This document shows, in pieces, positions 1-6,650 of a stretch of DNA of 22,856 nt (within the stretch, counting starts at the first letter, position 1; every line of letters starts with the position of its first letter). Source of the DNA: an uncultured Prevotellaceae bacterium (lineage in GTDB: Bacteria > Bacteroidota > Bacteroidia > Bacteroidales > Bacteroidaceae). Where the stretch lies: assembly GCA_905202115.1 (NCBI GenBank), contig CAJKQZ010000017.1:1-22856 (forward strand), read 5' to 3'. Below the pieces are notes generated by a model. It had not been told where the DNA came from, ran no database searches, and saw nothing but the letters and a program-made list of their open reading frames with translations. The translations under genes and the position numbers were made by a program.

Positions 1-44
1 ATGGCGAGTATCGAGGCCAGAACCAGTCGTTTTATCGTTTTCAT
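1..44 (-). CDS. Start of a secreted or membrane protein, cut by the left edge of the window
   Basis: An ATG at 44-42 overlaps the TGA of the preceding gene as ATGA. It opens a frame that runs off the window after 14 codons, reading MKTIKRLVLASILA. A basic start followed by a hydrophobic run is what the beginning of a signal peptide looks like. The ATGA coupling places it in the same operon as the sigma factor and the membrane protein. Its identity cannot be told from 14 residues. In Bacteroidetes, sigma and anti-sigma pairs are often followed by small exported proteins, but that is only family context. Confidence 0.6.
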   Translation of the reverse strand, partial: MKTIKRLVLASILA

Positions 45-583
45 CGGACTATCAGCTTTTTTATCAGTTCACGTTCTTCAGAATCGGAAATGTCGTTGAG
101 CATATCGTTTTCAATTCGTTTTATTATGTCTTGTTCTTTTATTTTGTGTTCCGCGGCGTCGGCGCGAGCAAGGGTGCGTTCTATCTCCGGACGTATCTTT
201 TTCAAATCGTCAATGCGTTCGCCGTTCACTATTATGTAGCTGCCGCCGTATATCTGCTCGAACCTGGCGTCGTTGTATGCGCCGTGCAGCACGAAACACG
301 CTGCCACTGTAGCCGCTACGGCTGCCGTTGAGGCAATGAGCCTTACGGTGCGCCTTTTTACCGACGGAACTTTTGTTTCCTTGCACGAGACTTCTGCCAC
401 GGCCGCGCAGTCGGCAAACATGCAGGCGTATTCCTCGAGCTCTTCGGGGTAGCGCCCCGAGGCAAAGGCGGCAAACAACCGCCGCTCCTCTTCCACGGTG
501 GTTTCGGCCTCCAAGTAGCGGTCTATAAGGCGGCGCATTCGGCGCAGTTCGCGGTTTGAGGTAATATATCGTGTTATTCTCAT
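41..583 (-). CDS. Small single-pass membrane protein, candidate anti-sigma factor or sigma regulator
   Basis: A 180-residue protein whose ATG overlaps the stop of the sigma factor gene (ATGA at 583-580), so the two are very probably translationally coupled. Residues 1-80 are charged and soluble, with the stretch LIDRYLEAETTVEEERRLF at about 19-37, which resembles the N-terminal helix of Bacteroidetes proteins encoded beside ECF sigma factors. One hydrophobic segment lies at about 82-100. The C-terminal 80 residues are charged and probably helical. I see no zinc-binding HXXXCXXC motif and no FecR domain, so the anti-sigma role rests on gene order and topology. The much longer open frame reaching 1090 is the reverse-strand shadow of the sigma gene, and the start at 583 is preferred. 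The next gene overlaps its stop codon. Confidence 0.75.
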   Translation of the reverse strand: MRITRYITSNRELRRMRRLIDRYLEAETTVEEERRLFAAFASGRYPEELEEYACMFADCAAVAEVSCKETKVPSVKRRTVRLIASTAAVAATVAACFVLHGAYNDARFEQIYGGSYIIVNGERIDDLKKIRPEIERTLARADAAEHKIKEQDIIKRIENDMLNDISDSEERELIKKLIVR

Positions 584-1050
584 TGTTTGGTGTAGTATTT
601 CAGTACGGCTTTGCGGGCGCGGCTCAGAGTCTGACGCACATTCTGCTCCGATGTCGATACGAGCAGTGCTATGTCTTTGTATTCCATTCCTTCGGCCAGG
701 CGCATGCGCATTACTGTTTGCTGAATCCGCGGCAGCATGTCGATTGCGGCCATCATTCTTGCGGCTCTCGGGTCGGTTTCGTCCTCCTGCGCCCTGTCGC
801 TGCCGGCGGTCAGCGCGGTTTCGTGGCGTGCTTCGATTCTTCTGAGGCGGTCTATGGCCGCGTGGCGCGTCATCACTGTGGCCAACGGCGCGACGGGAGG
901 GGCCAGGGTACCTTTCATTTTCCAGAGCTTGAGCAGTGTTTCCTGCACCACGTCTTCGGCTTCGTCCGTGCTGCCGAGAATTTTTCCGGCTGTCGTTATC
1001 AGCAGGGGGCGCAGGGCTTTCGCCTCGTTTTCGAACTGTCCGTCGGTCAT
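580..1050 (-). CDS. ECF-type RNA polymerase sigma factor
   Basis: A 156-residue sigma-70 family protein of the usual ECF size, carrying only regions 2 and 4. Region 2 covers roughly residues 5-75, with the acidic helix DEAEDVVQETLLKLW at 29-43 (core RNA polymerase contact) and the DNA-facing stretch TRHAAIDRLRR at 61-71. Region 4 covers about 100-152 and holds a helix-turn-helix around GMEYKDIALL and SEQNVRQTLSRARKAV. It should direct RNA polymerase to a small regulon, probably including its own operon. It lies 36 bp after the GIN-domain lipoprotein gene and overlaps the downstream membrane protein gene by 4 bp, so the three are likely one transcript. The signal it answers cannot be read from the sequence. 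Confidence 0.93.
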   Translation of the reverse strand: MTDGQFENEAKALRPLLITTAGKILGSTDEAEDVVQETLLKLWKMKGTLAPPVAPLATVMTRHAAIDRLRRIEARHETALTAGSDRAQEDETDPRAARMMAAIDMLPRIQQTVMRMRLAEGMEYKDIALLVSTSEQNVRQTLSRARKAVLKYYTKQ

Positions 1051-1086
1051 TTGGTTGCAGTGGCGCGGAATGCGGTAATGGTAGGG

Positions 1087-2007
1087 TCAATATTTGTTAA
1101 GTCCCGAAACGTTTATGTTTGCCTTTCCCGAACCGGAAAGCTTTACATTGTCGGCGTTTCCTGTGACTTCGATAGTGCAGAGCCCGTTGTTCTCGGTTTT
1201 CAGCTCGTCGCAGTTGATGTTCAGGTTTATATCTCCTATACCGTTGTTTTGGATAGAGGCTTTGCCGCCTTTGTAGTTTATCTTTATCGAGCCGTTACCC
1301 GAATTGTTTACTGCCATATCGGTGCCGTTTGCAGTGAGATTGCCGTCGATTTTGCCGCTGTTCTTGAGATTTACCGTTCCGCTTGATACTTTTGCTTCGA
1401 GGTTGCAGTTGCCGTAGTTGTCGTAGTCGAAGCCTTCGGTTTCGGCTACGTCGATTTCGGTGTTCAGGTTTCCTGAGTTTTTAAGCGTGAAGTTGGAACA
1501 CTTTATTTTCTTGCATTCCATGTTTCCATTGCCTGCATTTTCCAATCGGGCGTTTTCCTTTACGTTTATTTCGTTGAGCCTGAAACTTCCGTTGCCAACG
1601 TTTTTTATTTCGAGGCTGCCGCAGTTGAGTTTCGTGCCTTCGAAGCTGAGGTTGCAATAGTTGTTTATTTTGCGTATCTCCGGAGCTGTTATGTAGAGGT
1701 ATGTTTCGGTCGAAGCGTTTGGTTCTCCGTTGTTTTTTACGGAACTGATTTTGATTGTCTCTCCCTCCTGCTTTACTATGTTCATGTGTTTGCCGCGTTC
1801 TTCGAGTCTTGCGGAGTATTTGTTTCCTGCGGTGTAGACTATCGTAATGCTGCCTCTGTTTTCTATGGCATTGAAGTTCTTGAAATTCAGTTCTGTTCCC
1901 GTTACGGGCATTGCGCTCTCTTCTGTGGCGTTTCTGTTTGAGCTGCATGAGGCGAATGTGCTTATCGACACGAGGGCCGCCATTGCGGTTGTGATGAATG
2001 TCTTCAT
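1087..2007 (-). CDS. GIN-domain (DUF2807) lipoprotein
   Basis: A 306-residue predicted lipoprotein. MKTFITTAMAALVSISTFAS is a signal peptide, with the lipobox ending at Cys21, followed by a short polar linker. The rest (about 35-306) is rich in Asn, Gly, Ser and Lys and shows a repeating short-strand pattern with phrases such as LKNSGN, LENAGNGN and VNNSGNGS. This is typical of the putative auto-transporter adhesin head-like (GIN) domain, a right-handed beta-solenoid. The frame stays open upstream to an ATG at 2142, but only the ATG at 2007 puts the signal peptide at the N-terminus. It is the first gene of the sigma factor operon. Such proteins are common next to sigma/anti-sigma genes in Bacteroidetes; the molecular function is unknown. 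Location is probably the outer membrane. Confidence 0.87.
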   Translation of the reverse strand: MKTFITTAMAALVSISTFASCSSNRNATEESAMPVTGTELNFKNFNAIENRGSITIVYTAGNKYSARLEERGKHMNIVKQEGETIKISSVKNNGEPNASTETYLYITAPEIRKINNYCNLSFEGTKLNCGSLEIKNVGNGSFRLNEINVKENARLENAGNGNMECKKIKCSNFTLKNSGNLNTEIDVAETEGFDYDNYGNCNLEAKVSSGTVNLKNSGKIDGNLTANGTDMAVNNSGNGSIKINYKGGKASIQNNGIGDINLNINCDELKTENNGLCTIEVTGNADNVKLSGSGKANINVSGLNKY

Positions 2008-2204
2008 AATCGTTGTTTTTATGTTTTGTTCTTGCGTTTTCGCGTTTCTGCTTATATTACGCATGAGGGTGGCGGTTTGTGACAGTGTTTTCTGAATTTT
2101 TTTCATATGGGACGAAAATTTTCCTGCTGTATGAATATTCATGCAATATACAGATTTTATTCATACGGTATACTATGCGGCGTAAAACTTCCCGCAGATA
2201 AAAA
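2008..2204 (-). promoter_or_regulatory. Upstream region of the lipoprotein-sigma operon with repeated ATTCATAC-type octamers
   Basis: This AT-rich stretch must hold the operon promoter, but I find no TAnnTTTG element on the minus strand. That would fit a promoter read by an alternative sigma factor, possibly the one encoded in the operon. It contains GTATGAAT at 2129-2136, ATTCATGC at 2137-2144 and ATTCATAC at 2159-2166. The first and third form an inverted pair, and the first two form a near-palindrome. These could be regulator sites. Evidence is pattern only. Confidence 0.3.
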
Positions 2205-2268
2205 AAATATGTCTGACATATTTTAAAATATCTCTGAGATAATTCAAAATATGTCAGACATAATTTTT
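2205..2268. repeat. Intergenic palindromic 21-bp array, copy R1 (three units)
   Basis: Cores TATGTCTGACATA (2208-2220), TATCTCTGAGATA (2229-2241) and TATGTCAGACATA (2250-2262) are spaced exactly 21 bp. Each core is a perfect palindrome around one central base. The first and third cores are reverse complements of each other, so the whole array is also nearly palindromic about 2235. TTCCCGC lies on each side (2189-2195 and 2267-2273). The array sits between the end of the restriction operon and the start of the sigma operon. Confidence 0.95.
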
Positions 2269-2357
2269 CCCGCTTCCAATGCGGGTTTGCGCATGTGCTT
2301 TTACGGGGTGTGAATATTTATTCTTTTTCCCGTTGTGCGGTAATGTTTTTTCCCGAT

Positions 2358-4316
2358 TCAGCAGCCCGCTTTTGCTACAATGCAGCTGTCGTACCATTCC
2401 TTCGGATGCATGTCGGTGTCGTGGGCGGTGGCGAACATTGCGTACAGCGCAGGATATTTCAGCTGCCGGCGCAATATGGTTTTGAGCACGTCGGTCTGCA
2501 TGGGAATTATCTTCATGCCCTCGATGTGGCTGGCTCCGTCGGCCGAATAGTAGAACGTGTGTTTTCTTGCCCTGAAATCGGCCAGTACGTTGATGTGCAG
2601 GAATGTCGTTACGAACATGGCGTAGGCTTCTTCGCCGGAGTGGTGCAGCATGTAGTCGCCCAAGTGGCGCGACACGGGTTCCATTTCCATGCGCCGCTGA
2701 TTGTTTCCGTCGGATAGCGTAGCCTCTATTAATAATGTATGCGCGCCGTATTCTTTGCAGGCTTCGTAATGATAGGTTATGTCTTCTCCGCCGCCCGCAG
2801 CATGGGTGCGCGGCAGCATGTCGGCGTCGAGCGACAGGTTCATGGCGGAAAGAATGTCGCCGTGCCGGTTGCTGATTTTATACCAAATCACGCCTACGAT
2901 ATATTCGAAGATAGTAGGCACATCGGCGTTGTTGGAAACAATGCTGCGTATGCTGTCGTCCTTGCGCGCCTCGAAGTCGTCGAGCAAATCGAGCAGCACA
3001 CTGTCGGGAAACATGGTGTCGACGAGCCGGTCGAAGCGTTCGCGACGCTCGTTGTCGACTATGGTCTGCACTTCGTCGGCCGACGTTGCGCTGATGCCGT
3101 AATCGGCCGACAGTTTTTCGCACAGGTCGTCCATTGTGACGGAACAGTCCGGTATTATGTCCGGCAGTTCGTTGTCGTTTCCGAGTGCGGCTGTGCGTGT
3201 GAACGCTATTTTCTCGATTCCGTCGGCGCAGAGGGAGAAGAAACAGCTTGCCAGTAGTGTGAATTCTATTTTTCCCCCGGCAAAAGTCACCGTGTCGGTT
3301 ATGTTGAAGTATCTGCGGTTCAGGTCGCGGTAGTCGTACAGCGTGGATTTGGCCTTGAACAGGTGCATTAGCCAGAAAAACCGTGTTCTGAACTCCCGCT
3401 CGTCGGCGCATTCGAGCAAAGGCACGTCGTTGAGCGCACCCGAGGGGTTGCAGCGTATGGCTCTTTCTCTTTTTACAGCGAAAAAGTAGCTCACCCAGTA
3501 ACTTCCTATGTTTATTTTTCTGCAAGCCTTTAAAAGTTTCGCGAGCGAGTCGGCATTATCACGTTGCAGGTTGTGCGCGGCAAGGAACAGTCTGTAGTAA
3601 TCCTTGTCGTATTTCTTGCTTTTACGATTAATGCCTACTTTGATAAAGAGTTCTTCATTCACCGTGCTCGAAAGGAACTCATTAAATGCCTCCTGATAAT
3701 TGTTCATACCCATGAGGACGTTCAGAATAATGTCGTCGACGGAGGTCTGGCCGCTGCGCAGTTGCTTTATCTTTGATATAATGCTCTGCATTCTGGCGTG
3801 GGAAATTGCAAGCGGCAGAAGATATGTGAATTCCTCGGGGGTGAAGTGCCCGAGTTCGCCCAGCATTATCGCCAGAACAGCAAACGGTCTTACTTCGTGG
3901 TTTTCCACTTTTATAGAAGTCTTGAGCAGCTGTTTGAAATACAGGAAACTGTCGGCCGGAATTTGCAAAAGATTGTCGTTCGTTTTGAATGTTCCTTCCT
4001 GCGACATACGCAGCAGTTTTTCTCCCGCAGGCGTTAGGCGGCGTTCTTCGGTTATGAGGCCGATATTGCATAGGCCCGATGTTTTCTGTCGGGCGTCCTT
4101 GTCCTTACGTGGGGCATTGCCGCTCAGAAAACCGCTTTTCTTAATGAATTTGTAGTAACGTTCCTGAAGAGCTGCGTTGTCTTTCCATTGCTCGGCGGCG
4201 TGCTGCTTGCGGAATTCGGAAAGCAGCGCGAGCTGCCACTCTATTTTCTGATTGAAATCGGAAGTTCTGAAACTTGTAGTGCCGAGAGACCAGCAAAAGT
4301 TCTTGTAAGTGCCCAT
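2358..4316 (-). CDS. AlwI-family Type IIS restriction endonuclease
   Basis: A 652-residue protein that I assign to the AlwI restriction endonuclease family (RE_AlwI). The N-terminus (SLGTTSFRT at about 10-18) and the phrase IPADSFLYFKQLLKTSIKVE match what I know of the family. Near the C-terminus GGGED, with Asp512, is followed by LLIEATLS, with Glu531, and then by QRRMEMEPVSRHL. This is the likely PD-(D/E)XK nuclease core with Asp512 and Glu531 as metal ligands, and a Thr where many nucleases have Lys. AlwI cuts outside the asymmetric site GGATC, and family members need two methyltransferases, which are exactly the two genes just upstream. The gap to the preceding methylase gene is 3 bp, so this is the last gene of a three-gene operon. 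The frame is intact, so the enzyme is probably active. The target site is inferred from the family. Confidence 0.88.
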   Translation of the reverse strand: MGTYKNFCWSLGTTSFRTSDFNQKIEWQLALLSEFRKQHAAEQWKDNAALQERYYKFIKKSGFLSGNAPRKDKDARQKTSGLCNIGLITEERRLTPAGEKLLRMSQEGTFKTNDNLLQIPADSFLYFKQLLKTSIKVENHEVRPFAVLAIMLGELGHFTPEEFTYLLPLAISHARMQSIISKIKQLRSGQTSVDDIILNVLMGMNNYQEAFNEFLSSTVNEELFIKVGINRKSKKYDKDYYRLFLAAHNLQRDNADSLAKLLKACRKINIGSYWVSYFFAVKRERAIRCNPSGALNDVPLLECADEREFRTRFFWLMHLFKAKSTLYDYRDLNRRYFNITDTVTFAGGKIEFTLLASCFFSLCADGIEKIAFTRTAALGNDNELPDIIPDCSVTMDDLCEKLSADYGISATSADEVQTIVDNERRERFDRLVDTMFPDSVLLDLLDDFEARKDDSIRSIVSNNADVPTIFEYIVGVIWYKISNRHGDILSAMNLSLDADMLPRTHAAGGGEDITYHYEACKEYGAHTLLIEATLSDGNNQRRMEMEPVSRHLGDYMLHHSGEEAYAMFVTTFLHINVLADFRARKHTFYYSADGASHIEGMKIIPMQTDVLKTILRRQLKYPALYAMFATAHDTDMHPKEWYDSCIVAKAGC

Positions 4317-4319
4317 ATC

Positions 4320-5264
4320 TTACTCGTAATTTGTTATAAGTACCTCGACGGGGGTTTTGTCGCGGTTCTTTTTGTGGTAGTTTGCGTTGCTGTAGTTATA
4401 GTCGAGCCTGTTTACGGTGTAGCGGGGATTGTTTTTTAACCATTCTGCGAGCGGGGCGTTTTCTTTTCCGTTGCCGTAGATGATGTTCGAGAGAGCGAAC
4501 TTTATACCTCTGCCGTGGGCCTCGTCGAGATAGGCAAGGAGCTCGCGTTCGCACTTTTCGTTCCACGCGTTCCGCTCGTTGTACGTGGCGCAGGCCACGA
4601 GATATGGCGGGTCGGCGTAAATGAAGCTCCGTTCCGTGAGGTGGTCGAGGTTGAAACGGCGGAAATCGAGATTGCAAAGCGAAATGTCTTTGCTTTGCAG
4701 CTTTTCGGCAAAACGCAGTGCCTTTTTCCTGGCTCTGGCGTTGAAGTCGCGTTTTCCGGCCGGTAGGTTGAAATCTCCTTTTCCGTTGAAACGTATCTGG
4801 TTGTTGAAAGAGAATATTATGAGTGTGAAAAGTTTTATGAAATATTCGTCGTCGCGCCCGCGGAGTGCGTTGAAATCGTTGCGCAGCCGCATGAAATGCG
4901 GACGGTTAAAGGAAGCGAGGCCTCCGGAGGCGTTGCAGCCGTAATGGTCGTAGCCGTTGGCGGCGCTGTCGGAGAGTCCGTATTTTGCAACCGTGTTTTC
5001 TACGGCCGTCACTATGTCTTCGGGCGGCATGTTCTTGAACATTTCGAGAATGCCTGTGACGTGGCTGTCGATGTCGTTGAGAATTACGCTCTCGGCCCGC
5101 GCGTTCAGCCCTACGCTCGCCCCGCCGCAGAAAAGGTCGACGAACACGTCGGCATTGTCGGGGAAATGCGGCAGCAGTTGCGGCAGCAGCCGGAATTTGC
5201 CGCCCGTGTAGTTGAGCGGCGATTTTATATAAGGGGATGTTTTTCTCAGTTTCGGCATGTGCAT
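4320..5264 (-). CDS. DNA adenine N6-methyltransferase, D12 (Dam-like) class, second modification gene
   Basis: A 314-residue adenine methyltransferase of the alpha (D12, Dam-like) group. The order of motifs is diagnostic: motif X SPLNYTGGK at about 15-23, the SAM-binding motif FVDLFCGGASVGLN at 41-54, and catalytic DPPY at 218-221. It should methylate adenine in one strand of the recognition site, using S-adenosylmethionine. The start overlaps the end of the upstream methylase gene by 19 bp; a second ATG at 5258 would shorten the overlap. The endonuclease gene follows after 3 bp. Having two adenine methylases beside one AlwI-type nuclease fits an asymmetric site such as GGATC, where each strand needs its own enzyme. 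The relation to Dam suggests GATC lies in the target, but the exact specificity is not shown. Confidence 0.92.
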   Translation of the reverse strand: MHMPKLRKTSPYIKSPLNYTGGKFRLLPQLLPHFPDNADVFVDLFCGGASVGLNARAESVILNDIDSHVTGILEMFKNMPPEDIVTAVENTVAKYGLSDSAANGYDHYGCNASGGLASFNRPHFMRLRNDFNALRGRDDEYFIKLFTLIIFSFNNQIRFNGKGDFNLPAGKRDFNARARKKALRFAEKLQSKDISLCNLDFRRFNLDHLTERSFIYADPPYLVACATYNERNAWNEKCERELLAYLDEAHGRGIKFALSNIIYGNGKENAPLAEWLKNNPRYTVNRLDYNYSNANYHKKNRDKTPVEVLITNYE

Positions 5265-6298
5265 ACGAACAGGCGTTCGCGGTTGTTTTGAATGTCGGAT
5301 TTTCCGGCCGAGAAAGGCTTGTGTTCCTGCGAGAATATTCTCACTTCCCCTTTCGAGCCGAGAATTTCGAGTATTTCATTGTCGCTTATCTTTGCGTTCG
5401 AACGTCCGTCTCCTTTGTTTCCCATGTTGTTGTACGACAATACGATGTAGCGCGTGCGCAGGTTTTTCACCAAGTCGGCGAATGCGCCAGCCGCTCTCGC
5501 CGTGCAATATTCGCTTCGGCCTCCGTTTTGTGTGAATTTGCAGGCAACGCCGTGCACTTCGGGCTTTTCCCAGCGTACGAGGTTCTCGTAAAGATGATAG
5601 GCGCTGTTGTATTGTCGCGAGTTGTAGGGAGGGTCGATATAAACCACGTCGGCGCGGAGCGAGTGTGCGAGAGTGTTGCCGTCTTCGCGGAAGATCTCGA
5701 CGTTTCCGTATGAATGCGCGTCGATGAGTCGCAGTTGCAGAGGTTTGTCGGGGATCTCACGTCCTTTTATATAGGCTTCGAAATGTCCGAGTGTGTTTGC
5801 CTTGCGGTCGATGTTGTAAATCAGCGTTGCCAGCAGTATGTCGTACTCTTTTTCGGTGAGTTCTTCGCGGCGGTCTTCGATGTCCTGCCTTATGAAACCT
5901 ATGAGTTTCGAGGCATTGCGGGCAAAGTATTTCCCGCCGAAGTTTGTAGAGAAATAGTTGTCGGGCAGTGCGGCGGCGTCAGTGCCGTTGTAGCGGTCTG
6001 TCAGTGCGGCGAGCTTGTCTCTGCTCCATTCGCCGGAGGCAAAGAACGCCTTATATATAATGTTGTTTGCGTAAAGTATGTCGTTTACCGTCACTTCGTC
6101 GTAGAGGCCTATCGCTTTTGCGGCCACTATGCCTGTGCCGGCAAACAGGTCGCAGAACGTTCTCGCTTCGGGGCACTCCCGCTTTATGGTCTCGATTATC
6201 CAGTCGGCCAGCTTGGCCTTGCTGCCTATGTAGCGGCGACTTTGCAGGGCTATCAGCCCTTGTCGGGGCTCTTTGTCGTTTTTCGGAAATCCGGGCAT
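5246..6298 (-). CDS. DNA adenine N6-methyltransferase, FokI-M-like D12 class, first modification gene
   Basis: A 350-residue adenine methyltransferase from the chosen start. Motif X is RRYIGSKAKL at 21-30, the SAM motif is DLFAGTG at 50-56, and catalytic DPPYNSRQYN begins at Asp222. The RYIGSK opening is typical of the D12 enzymes found in Type IIS systems such as FokI. The frame stays open to an ATG at 6472, but that start falls inside a palindromic repeat and upstream of the only promoter-like TAACTTTG (6365-6358). The ATG at 6298 is the first one after that promoter and leaves roughly 10 residues before the conserved part. It is the first gene of the methylase-methylase-nuclease operon, so modification is made before the nuclease. 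No clear Shine-Dalgarno sequence is visible. Confidence 0.9.
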   Translation of the reverse strand: MPGFPKNDKEPRQGLIALQSRRYIGSKAKLADWIIETIKRECPEARTFCDLFAGTGIVAAKAIGLYDEVTVNDILYANNIIYKAFFASGEWSRDKLAALTDRYNGTDAAALPDNYFSTNFGGKYFARNASKLIGFIRQDIEDRREELTEKEYDILLATLIYNIDRKANTLGHFEAYIKGREIPDKPLQLRLIDAHSYGNVEIFREDGNTLAHSLRADVVYIDPPYNSRQYNSAYHLYENLVRWEKPEVHGVACKFTQNGGRSEYCTARAAGAFADLVKNLRTRYIVLSYNNMGNKGDGRSNAKISDNEILEILGSKGEVRIFSQEHKPFSAGKSDIQNNRERLFVCTCRN

Positions 6299-6357
6299 TG
6301 TTGCAATGGGCCTTGTCTGGAAGGTGCAAGGCGCTTTTCGTGTTGTCGTAGGTGTAG

Positions 6358-6365
6358 CAAAGTTA
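6358..6365 (-). promoter_or_regulatory. Promoter -7 element of the restriction-modification operon
   Basis: The minus strand reads TAACTTTG, an exact match to the Bacteroidetes TAnnTTTG element. The expected start of transcription would leave a leader of about 50 nt before the methylase ATG at 6298. No good TTTG -33 element lies at the usual 19-21 nt; a GTTG is present at about 25 nt. This position decides the start of the first methylase gene. Confidence 0.5.
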
Positions 6366-6456
6366 AGAAAAGAACATGAAATAATTTCAGCAACCGTGTT
6401 TTTTCGCTTTCTGCTCCCGTTGTTGCGGGCGGATTTGGGTAGCCGGCACGTAGAAA

Positions 6457-6522
6457 AAAATATGTCTGACATAATTTAAAATATCTCAGACATATTTTAA
6501 ATTATCTCTGAGATAATTTTTC
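6457..6522. repeat. Intergenic palindromic 21-bp array, copy R2 (three units)
   Basis: Cores TATGTCTGACATA (6461-6473), TATCTCAGACATA (6482-6494) and TATCTCTGAGATA (6503-6515) lie on an exact 21-bp period. The first and third are perfect palindromes and the middle one has a single mismatched pair. The array lies in the divergent region between the restriction operon and the TonB receptor. An ATG inside the first core creates a false upstream start for the methylase gene. Confidence 0.95.
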
Positions 6523-6613
6523 CTGCGTGCTTTGCGAGGAAATGAAACATTAATGTAACACGATTTTAAAATGTTCATAACTCCTCCGATACGGCAGCGT
6601 AACATCGCGACTC

Positions 6614-6621
6614 TAATTTTG
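6614..6621 (+). promoter_or_regulatory. Promoter -7 element of the TonB receptor gene
   Basis: TAATTTTG matches TAnnTTTG and lies 29 bp before the ATG at 6651, giving a leader of about 20-25 nt. No TTTG element is found 19-21 nt upstream, so activation by a regulator is possible. Confidence 0.4.
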
Positions 6622-6650
6622 CCGTCGAAAACGAATACAAAATAACCGAT

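Noticed and set aside
41..1090. A 349-residue protein across the sigma factor region
   Set aside because: The first half is an Arg- and Asn-rich shadow of the sigma gene in another frame. Only the part from 583 looks like protein, and it is coupled to the sigma gene by ATGA.
1087..2142. Start of the GIN lipoprotein at 2142
   Set aside because: It would bury the signal peptide and lipobox 45 residues inside the protein.
5246..6472. Start of the first methylase at 6472 (408 residues)
   Set aside because: The extra 58 residues are low-complexity and basic, the ATG lies inside repeat R2, and the promoter element at 6365-6358 lies downstream of it.
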